From JAGPKI01 sp052034135 (GTDB taxonomy: Bacteria; Caldisericota; Caldisericia; UBA6126; JAGPKI01): a stretch of DNA of 9,410 nt. Location of the stretch: contig JBPOJC010000071.1 in assembly GCA_052034135.1 (NCBI GenBank), forward strand, positions 1-9,410. Direction: 5' to 3'. Positions 1 through 6,294 of this stretch are shown here, one piece after another. The notes under the pieces are model-generated. The model saw only the letters and a list, made by a program, of their open reading frames with translations, had not been told where the DNA came from and did no database searches. Made by a program: the position numbers and the translations under genes. Numbering within the stretch: position 1 is the first letter of the stretch; every line of letters starts with the position of its first letter.

Positions 1-1693
1 CAGATTTTACTTCAGCAGTTTTCCAATCTGGATGAACTTCCTTTATTAATGCAGCTAATCCTGCAACCATAGGGGAAGCCATAGATGTACCACCAGCTAT
101 TCCATAACCACCAGGAACAGTAGAAAAGATAGAGGAACCAGGGGCAGATATCTCAGGTTTAAAACAAGCATCAGATGTTGGTCCCATAGAGGAAAACTCT
201 GAAATTGATACTCCTTCACTATCTTCAAACTCTAACTTTAAGCTATTATTAATTAGAGAGAGTAGAAGCTCTCCATCTTCTTTTGTTATAAATACAGTTG
301 GAATTAACTGAACTGAATTTGGGTCTTCATTGTTTCCATAGATTCCAGGGGCTATAAGTTCAGAGGGAGTATGATTGTATATTATTATTGCTTTAGCTCC
401 TGCTTCCATTGCATTTTCTACTTTTTCTCTAAAGTTAATAGACTTACCATCTATTGGTCCTCGCATAACAAGAGCAATTTTACCTTTAACATCCACTTCC
501 CTAAAATCAGCTTTAGAACCATACCCGCAGTCTACAAGGGGAAGACCATTTAAACTTTTATCAAAAGGAGGAGTGAATGGCCCTCTTCTACCTGTAATTA
601 ATTTTGAATTTTGAGCAGGAGAGGCTACTTTTAAGATTTGAAAGCTTCTATCATCTGTTGAAGCTACACATATAGAATCTTCTAAAATACCTGGAGCGTG
701 TGACGGCCAAGGTTGTATTTTGCCTCTTGCACCATCGTTACCAGCAGCAGCAACAACAATTACTCCTGCTTTTGTTGCATTACTAACTGCATTATGGTAT
801 GCAGAAGAGCCTTTTGAACTCGTTGCTCCAGGGCTTCCGAGAGATAGATTTATTACTTTGCATCTATCTGCTGTTGCTCTATCAATTGCAGATAAAACAT
901 TTCCCTGAGAAGCGCCTTGATATCTTGTTGAAAATACTTTATATATCATAAAGTTTGCTTCATAAGCCATGCCTTTTAGATAATCTTTATTACCTTTTCC
1001 ACCAACTATTCCAGCAACATGAGTACCGTGCATATTTGCATCAGAATAATCTCCATCTCCATCGGCAAGGTCATAACCGCCTTTTACTTTACCTTTTTCA
1101 GAAAATTCTGGATGATCCTTATCTAAACCAGTATCTATGATTCCTACAAGGACGCCTTTACCAGTTGCTTTTTGAGTAGATGTTCCCTGCCAAACTTTTC
1201 TTGCTCCTGTAGTATATGAAGCAATAGCTCTATCAGGTTTATAGATCATACTATCATCATAAACCATTTTTACTTCTGGCAATTTTACTAAATCAGGTAA
1301 ATCTGAACCTAATACATCTAAAATAAGGGCGTTTGTTACAAAAGAGCATCTATTCTTAAATTTATAATCTATACCATAATCTATAAGTCTTGAGAGAAAT
1401 CTGTCCTGAATTTTGATCAACTCTTTGTTATATGACTCATCAAAATCTAATTGCAAATTAGAAACAGAACTTTTATTACTACATAAATTTTGATAAACAT
1501 CAACCTTTTTACTACTAAAAACAACCGTTGGCTCATCTATTAATTCCACTATTACAGGTACTCTTCTGTTTAAACTCGATACTTCATTAAGAAAATCTAA
1601 ATCAATTTTTGGACTTTCTTTAGTGAAGGCATATAATGAAGAAAAATTAAAAATAACTAATAAACCAATTAACAAACTAATTACTTTCTTCAA
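1..1693 (-). CDS. Secreted subtilisin-like serine protease (S8) with PA insert, C-terminus cut by window edge
   Basis: Extracellular endopeptidase of the subtilase family, here 564 codons and still open at the left edge. I translated the minus strand directly. Residues 1-22 form a signal peptide (MKK, hydrophobic stretch, likely cut after LYA). Residues about 40-150 resemble an I9-type inhibitory propeptide. The catalytic triad is complete: D187 in GIIDTGLDKDHPEF, H222 in MHGTHVAGIVGG, S537 in GGTSMASPMVAG, with the oxyanion-hole N319 in AAAGNDGA. A PA (protease-associated) domain lies between the oxyanion Asn and the Ser, centred on GKIALVMRG (about residues 400-440). This resembles Vpr, lactocepin and C5a peptidase, which are large surface or secreted proteases. 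The start is TTG at 1693, chosen because AGGAGGT (1707-1701) sits 7 nt upstream; a second in-frame TTG at 1699 is too close to that site. It has its own promoter after holB. Substrate and C-terminal anchoring cannot be seen. Confidence 0.93.
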   Translation of the reverse strand, partial: MKKVISLLIGLLVIFNFSSLYAFTKESPKIDLDFLNEVSSLNRRVPVIVELIDEPTVVFSSKKVDVYQNLCSNKSSVSNLQLDFDESYNKELIKIQDRFLSRLIDYGIDYKFKNRCSFVTNALILDVLGSDLPDLVKLPEVKMVYDDSMIYKPDRAIASYTTGARKVWQGTSTQKATGKGVLVGIIDTGLDKDHPEFSEKGKVKGGYDLADGDGDYSDANMHGTHVAGIVGGKGNKDYLKGMAYEANFMIYKVFSTRYQGASQGNVLSAIDRATADRCKVINLSLGSPGATSSKGSSAYHNAVSNATKAGVIVVAAAGNDGARGKIQPWPSHAPGILEDSICVASTDDRSFQILKVASPAQNSKLITGRRGPFTPPFDKSLNGLPLVDCGYGSKADFREVDVKGKIALVMRGPIDGKSINFREKVENAMEAGAKAIIIYNHTPSELIAPGIYGNNEDPNSVQLIPTVFITKEDGELLLSLINNSLKLEFEDSEGVSISEFSSMGPTSDACFKPEISAPGSSIFSTVPGGYGIAGGTSMASPMVAGLAALIKEVHPDWKTAEVKS

Positions 1694-1700
1694 ATTCAAA

Positions 1701-1707
1701 ACCTCCT
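1701..1707 (-). promoter_or_regulatory. Shine-Dalgarno site deciding the subtilase TTG start
   Basis: AGGAGGT on the minus strand, 7 nt before TTG at 1693. No ATG or GTG in this frame is placed at a proper distance, and the residues that follow form a good signal peptide, so TTG is the best start. Confidence 0.75.
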
Positions 1708-1723
1708 AAAATAACATCAATAT

Positions 1724-1746
1724 GTTAATTAACCATATTAATTAAC
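1724..1746. repeat. Two TTAATTAAC palindromic half-copies in the protease leader
   Basis: GTTAATTAAC, a perfect 10-bp palindrome (1724-1733), is followed 14 bp later, centre to centre, by ATTAATTAAC (1737-1746). Both lie around the predicted transcription start and leader of the protease gene. They could be paired operator sites or just AT-rich sequence. Confidence 0.3.
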
Positions 1747-1749
1747 AAA

Positions 1750-1777
1750 ATTATATAATTTACGGTTCAATTTTCAA
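1750..1777 (-). promoter_or_regulatory. Sigma-70/SigA-type promoter of the subtilase gene
   Basis: On the minus strand TTGAAA (1777-1772) and a perfect TATAAT (1755-1750) are separated by 16 nt. Transcription would start near 1743, giving a leader of about 50 nt before the TTG start at 1693. It lies in the 96-nt gap after the holB stop, so the protease can be expressed independently of the upstream operon. There is no clear terminator after holB, so read-through is also possible. The gap is very AT-rich, which weakens any motif match. Confidence 0.5.
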
Positions 1778-1789
1778 AATATATAATAT

Positions 1790-2791
1790 TTAATACTCTT
1801 CTTCTAAAACTACTTTGTCTAAAACTATTTCCTTTATTGAGTAAAACAAATTACTCATATAACTTTTAATATTTACATTAATTCGTGTTATTTCTTCTTC
1901 TGAAGTAATAAGCATCTTTTCAATTCTGAAAATATCTCGCAAATCTAATTCTGAAGCAAGAGAAACAATATTTTCTTTAAAATCAAGATTTGTGATATTT
2001 CCACTACTTTTTGTAATTCTTGTTATTAAAGAATCTTTTAATATTGATTGCCAAAAAGTTATTAGCTTGAGGGCTTTATTTCTATCTGCAATTAATATTT
2101 TGTTAGGTTCTTCACTTAATAAGTCAAAGAGATAATTTATTAGAGTCTTTCTTTCATCCAGAGAGCTTTCTTCTGTTAAATCAAGAGCATTTTTAATGTT
2201 ACCTCTTGAAATCTTTGCAATATATTGTGAAGTTTCTAAACTCAGTTTTTCATTTAAAAGTATATTTACAATTTCTTCTTCTGTGTAAGTTGAAAATGGG
2301 ATAATTACTGCCCTTGATTTAATTGTTTTTGGGATAAAGTCTATTTTTGAGGTTGTAAGTATTATTACAGTAGATATGCTGGGCTCTTCAAGGGTTTTAA
2401 GTATGGAATTGAATGCTTCGATGGTTAGTAAATGAGCATCTTCTATTAAAGCAACTTTTTTACTACCATAAACCGGTTTAAAAGAAACAAACTTTCTAAG
2501 GTTTTGCATATCTTCAAGTTTTATACTTCCCGACTCATCGCTTACAAATTTTAAAAAGTCAGGACTTGTGCCAACTTCTATTAATTTACATGAAATACAT
2601 TTTTTACAGCCAAAAATATCTGTCCTTGAGGGACAAACTAAATCTTGAGCAAAATGCCTCGCAAAAAAACTCTTTCCTGAACCTTGAGGGCCACTAAATA
2701 TAAGTGTCAGAGGAACCTTATTTTTCTCAAGAAAGGATTCAAGTATTCTTTTTACACGCGTTTGCCCGAAAGGTATTGAACTAAGACTCAT
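1790..2791 (-). CDS. holB: DNA polymerase III clamp-loader subunit delta-prime
   Basis: Subunit of the replicative clamp loader, an AAA+ complex that places the beta clamp on primed DNA. The 333-residue protein has an intact Walker A (GPQGSGKS, 34-41), a four-cysteine zinc module (C53, C62, C65, C68), a Walker B-like VALIEDAH (113-120), LEEP (134-137) and sensor-1 TTS (146-148). The arginine-finger motif, usually SRC in this family, reads SRA (159-161). The weakly conserved C-terminal half fits the delta-prime collar. DnaX is the main alternative, but that protein is usually longer and the gene order after tmk and darA favours holB. The ATG lies 3 nt after the darA stop with no strong ribosome binding site, so translation is probably coupled. 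It is the last gene of the operon; the usual following gene ricT is absent. Confidence 0.9.
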   Translation of the reverse strand: MSLSSIPFGQTRVKRILESFLEKNKVPLTLIFSGPQGSGKSFFARHFAQDLVCPSRTDIFGCKKCISCKLIEVGTSPDFLKFVSDESGSIKLEDMQNLRKFVSFKPVYGSKKVALIEDAHLLTIEAFNSILKTLEEPSISTVIILTTSKIDFIPKTIKSRAVIIPFSTYTEEEIVNILLNEKLSLETSQYIAKISRGNIKNALDLTEESSLDERKTLINYLFDLLSEEPNKILIADRNKALKLITFWQSILKDSLITRITKSSGNITNLDFKENIVSLASELDLRDIFRIEKMLITSEEEITRINVNIKSYMSNLFYSIKEIVLDKVVLEEEY

Positions 2792-2794
2792 AAA

Positions 2795-3124
2795 TTAATA
2801 TCTAACAAATTTCTCTACATCTAATATAAATACCTGTGCCCCACCCACTGTAACTTTTAAAGGTAGAGTAAAGCTTGAAAAACCTTCAATCAAGTTGAAT
2901 GGTAAAGTTTCAACATATTTTTCTCTACTGCGGCAGTTTTTGTTAATAATTCCAAGCACGTCTTCAACTTTTTCTTCCTCAACTCCAATAAGAAGTATTA
3001 TATTTGCAACTTCAAGAAAACTTCCAATACTTTTAAGTTTAGTTACTCTATATCCTCTTGAAAGAAGATTATCAAGTACATTTTTTAAGTCATCCTGTTG
3101 AATTATTGCAATTATTAACTTCAT
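2795..3124 (-). CDS. darA: DarA/PstA-family PII-like cyclic-di-AMP receptor
   Basis: A 109-residue cytoplasmic PII-like trimeric signalling protein, the same length as Bacillus DarA (YaaQ). Family members bind cyclic-di-AMP at subunit interfaces; the downstream partner is not established. The N-terminal strand MKLIIAIIQ, the ligand-loop region YRVTKLKSIGSFLEVAN (25-41), the IGVEEEKVEDVL stretch (46-57) and the C-terminal VTVGGAQVFILDVEKF (91-106) match the family pattern. Residues corresponding to R26, T28, F36, L37, N41 and G47 of characterised PstA proteins are present, while position 24, usually Asn as I recall it, is Gly. The ATG is 1 nt after the tmk stop, and its ribosome binding site AAAGGAG lies inside the last codons of tmk. 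Its position between tmk and holB is the classic one, but the gene usually following it in Bacillus (yaaR) is missing. Confidence 0.9.
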   Translation of the reverse strand: MKLIIAIIQQDDLKNVLDNLLSRGYRVTKLKSIGSFLEVANIILLIGVEEEKVEDVLGIINKNCRSREKYVETLPFNLIEGFSSFTLPLKVTVGGAQVFILDVEKFVRY

Positions 3125-3125
3125 A

Positions 3126-3794
3126 TTAGTACTCCTTTCTTTTAATCATAGATATTTCTGACTCACTACTCTTAATTAAGATATCATTAATTATCAATTT
3201 AACAAGAGTTTCTTTATCCAATGAAGCATCTATAATCTTTATTCTTTCCTTGTTTTTGGAAGCTATTAGTTTATATCTTTCCCTAACATTGGCAAGAAAA
3301 TTTAGTTTTTCAAAATTGTCCTTTTCTTTATCTGTTTTTTCTATACGTTCTAATGCTAATGCAGGCTCTATGTCAAGAAGAAAAGTAATATTAGGTATAA
3401 AAGTTCCAACTGCCATTTCATTAATTTTATTTATCAACCTTACAAGTTCTTCATTTTCACCTTGATAAGCAAGAGTTGAATCAATGAATCTATCTAATAT
3501 TACTATGCTTTTATCTTCTAAAGCATTTTTAATTATATTATTTACATGATAATTTCTATCAGCAGTAAAAAGGAGTGCTTGTGCAAAAGGAGAGAGTTTA
3601 ATAGTTTTATTTAAAAGGATCGTATCTCTTATTGCTTTACCAAGAGGTGAATCTGTGGGTTCCTCAGTATAAAAAACTTTAAAATTTTTCTTAATAAGTT
3701 CAAATTCGATCCTTTTTGCAATTGTAGTTTTTCCAGAACCATCTATACCTTCAAATGATACAATAAACCTATCTTTTAGATTAATCGAAGACAT
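3126..3794 (-). CDS. tmk: Thymidylate kinase (dTMP kinase)
   Basis: Phosphorylates dTMP to dTDP with ATP, an essential step to dTTP. The 222-residue protein carries the P-loop FEGIDGSGKTT (14-24), the nucleotide-binding FTADR segment (76-80), the DR(Y/F/H) motif as DRF (101-103) followed by STLAYQG, and a charged LID region (about 150-163). The segment normally written TREP in bacteria is TEEP (43-46), followed by TDSPLG, which looks more like archaeal and some thermophile enzymes. No stronger start is seen than the ATG at 3794, which lies inside the end of the preceding PBP gene (14-nt overlap) and lacks a clear Shine-Dalgarno, pointing to coupled translation. The last codons carry the ribosome binding site for darA. 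Confidence 0.95.
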   Translation of the reverse strand: MSSINLKDRFIVSFEGIDGSGKTTIAKRIEFELIKKNFKVFYTEEPTDSPLGKAIRDTILLNKTIKLSPFAQALLFTADRNYHVNNIIKNALEDKSIVILDRFIDSTLAYQGENEELVRLINKINEMAVGTFIPNITFLLDIEPALALERIEKTDKEKDNFEKLNFLANVRERYKLIASKNKERIKIIDASLDKETLVKLIINDILIKSSESEISMIKRKEY

Positions 3795-6294
3795 ATGCTT
3801 TAAATATTTTATTTCCTATTATGTTGTTATCTCTATCACGTAAAACTGCTTGAAATAAAACTTCACCTTTATTTGCTGGAGAATAATAGAATTTATAAGG
3901 ATACTCAGTTAAAACTGCTGTAAGGTTTCCATCAATAAATAACTCAATGCTAACGCCCCTTTGATCGTAAATGAAGAAATTTATATCAACAGGAGAACCA
4001 ACTTTTAATATACTGCTTCCAAAAGATATTGTGAAATCGCCAGTATCAGAAAATGGAGGGTTATCAAAAGAAGTTTTAGGAGTCACTATCGTGTCACTCT
4101 GGGGTTTAGATTCGGTACTCTTGTTCTCGCTTTCTTTTTCTTTTGTTATTGTTTTATCTGTTTCTTTATTTGTTTGGTTTTGCTCTTGAGTTTTTACACT
4201 TTCAGAAGGTTTTTTATCTTCTGGTTTTGATGATGTTTTACTCAAATGATTAATTTGACAGATTGGCGTTTCTGCACCAACAATTCTTTCCTCTATTCTA
4301 TAGGTACAAGTACTATTTGCAAGCTTGCCAGTCGCTATGCAAATTTTACACTTAATTATTCCCTCGGGCTTTTTCCAGTCCAAATTACTAATCAGATTTT
4401 TTGATTTTAATGACTGCATTATTCTTTTAAAAATTTGACCCGAAAAAGTTGAGCCATAATTAGGTATGGCAGAGAGATCAACTTCTTTACTATCTGAACC
4501 AATATAAATAGCAATGCAGACTTCTGGAGTATATCCGATAAACCAACCATCTCTAAAATTATCAGATGTGCCTGTTTTCCCGGCTATGGTTAAACCTTGC
4601 ACGTTAACAGCTTCGGCTGTACCACCGGAAGATAACGGTCCTTTTAATAAATCTGTCATAACATAAGCTGCCTGAGGAGAAATTACCTGTTCACCTTTAG
4701 GTTTGGCTTCGTACAATATCTCTTTAGTTTGCCTTTTCTCTATTTTCCTTATAGCATAAGGTTCAACTTTTTTACCTTCATTGGATAAAGTAGCATAAGC
4801 TACAGCCATATCTAAAGGCCTCACATCGTTACTACCAAGTGCAAGCGAGGGGACTTTTAATAATTCACTTTTTATACCCATCTTTTTAGCGTACTCTACA
4901 ACTAAATCCGCCCCTACCTTCTGAAAAGCTTTAACAGCTGCTATATTAGATGAAAGTTTAATGGCATTTCTTACAGTGAGTGCACCAAAGTATCCGCCTG
5001 TCCACTCTTTAGGACTCCAACCATTTATGTTTATTGGTTCACTAACAAGTATACTATCCGGTGATAATATGCCCCTGTCAATGGCAGCAGTGTATTGAAA
5101 TATCTTAAAGCTTGAACCTGGCTGCCTTTCTGCAAGAGCTCTGTTAAACTTTGTATTTGAGTAATCTCTTCCACCAATCAAAGAAATGATATCGCCACTT
5201 TTGACTGAAAGCGCTACTACAGCTCCCTGAGGTTGAAGAACCTGAAGTTTGTCTTTTTTATCTTTAGGTAAAAGACCATTCTGGATTGCTTCATTAATCA
5301 CCTGATTAAAAGATTCAAAGCAAATCTTTTGAAAATCAGGATTATAAGTAGTATAAATTTTAAGTCCACCTTTATATAGGTCAGAGGCAGATAATATAGT
5401 TAATGCTTCATCTTTTACATAATCAATGAAATAATCAGCTCCATCCTTTAAAACTGTTTCATTAACTGAGAATGATCCCTTCTCGAGTATTTTTGCATCT
5501 TTTTTGAATGCAGAATCTGCCTCTTCCTCTATAATAAATTCATTTCTAACCATTTTATCTAAAACTAATTTTTGCTTCTCCTTAACAGATTCGAAGTTAC
5601 TAAAAAGTGACAATTCTGAAGGAGCTGGCAATACTGCCACTAATAAAGTTGCAGATGAAAGATTGAGATCGGCTGCGCTTTTTCCAAAAAAGCTTCGTGA
5701 TGCAGTTTCTACACCGTAGCAACCTTCTCCGAAATAAGCCTGGTTAAGATATAATTCGAGAATTTCTGATTTTGTATACTTTTTTTCAAGTTCAGTTGCA
5801 ATGATGACTTCTTTCAGTTTTCGAGAAATTGTTTTATCAGTTGTAAGAAATAAATTCCTTGCTAATTGCTGAGTTATGGTGCTACCACCCTCAACAAAGT
5901 CTTTTGAAAATAAGTTATGTATTGTTGCTCTAACCAATGATTTTAAATCGTAGCCTTTATGCTTGTAAAACCTTTCATCCTCCGAGGCAACAACAGCATT
6001 TCTCAGATCTAAAGAAATTTTATCTAAACTTACATATATTCTCCTTTTTGAGAAATAGAGAACTTTTAAAACGTTTCCATTACAATCTAAAACTTCAGAA
6101 GATTCTTCCCCAGAAATAACATAATCTTTTGCATTTGCAATTTTTTCGCTATACTCTTTTCTAACATTGTAAGCCAATAAACCAGCTGTAAGAATAATAA
6201 ATACAAGTATTACTAATATAACTATGAGAATTAATTTAAATGGTGAATTTCTTCTTTTATAGGAAAAAAACTTTTTATTTATGTACTCTGACAT
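3781..6294 (-). CDS. Class A penicillin-binding protein (PBP1A-like), second of a tandem pair, with Cys-His and Ig-like C-terminal modules
   Basis: Bifunctional peptidoglycan synthase: it polymerises lipid II and cross-links stem peptides outside the membrane. Of its 837 residues, 19-42 form the membrane anchor. The GT51 glycosyltransferase domain (about 60-240) has the catalytic Glu E105 in EDERFY and E135 in EGGSTITQQ. The transpeptidase domain (about 355-630) has S394-SF-K397, S448-S-N450 and K573-TGT. A short module with C652, C663, C679 and H683 follows, then a low-complexity linker rich in K, E, S and T (about 685-745) and an Ig-like domain (about 750-837). Its start overlaps the end of the upstream paralogue by 20 nt, and its end overlaps tmk by 14 nt. 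It differs from the upstream paralogue mainly by having one Cys-His module instead of two and the long linker. All catalytic motifs are intact, so both paralogues look active. Confidence 0.93.
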   Translation of the reverse strand: MSEYINKKFFSYKRRNSPFKLILIVILVILVFIILTAGLLAYNVRKEYSEKIANAKDYVISGEESSEVLDCNGNVLKVLYFSKRRIYVSLDKISLDLRNAVVASEDERFYKHKGYDLKSLVRATIHNLFSKDFVEGGSTITQQLARNLFLTTDKTISRKLKEVIIATELEKKYTKSEILELYLNQAYFGEGCYGVETASRSFFGKSAADLNLSSATLLVAVLPAPSELSLFSNFESVKEKQKLVLDKMVRNEFIIEEEADSAFKKDAKILEKGSFSVNETVLKDGADYFIDYVKDEALTILSASDLYKGGLKIYTTYNPDFQKICFESFNQVINEAIQNGLLPKDKKDKLQVLQPQGAVVALSVKSGDIISLIGGRDYSNTKFNRALAERQPGSSFKIFQYTAAIDRGILSPDSILVSEPININGWSPKEWTGGYFGALTVRNAIKLSSNIAAVKAFQKVGADLVVEYAKKMGIKSELLKVPSLALGSNDVRPLDMAVAYATLSNEGKKVEPYAIRKIEKRQTKEILYEAKPKGEQVISPQAAYVMTDLLKGPLSSGGTAEAVNVQGLTIAGKTGTSDNFRDGWFIGYTPEVCIAIYIGSDSKEVDLSAIPNYGSTFSGQIFKRIMQSLKSKNLISNLDWKKPEGIIKCKICIATGKLANSTCTYRIEERIVGAETPICQINHLSKTSSKPEDKKPSESVKTQEQNQTNKETDKTITKEKESENKSTESKPQSDTIVTPKTSFDNPPFSDTGDFTISFGSSILKVGSPVDINFFIYDQRGVSIELFIDGNLTAVLTEYPYKFYYSPANKGEVLFQAVLRDRDNNIIGNKIFKAYVFD

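Noticed and set aside
375..908. Plus-strand open frames opposite the protease
   Set aside because: They are antisense to a gene with a complete catalytic triad, have low-complexity products and lack ribosome binding sites.
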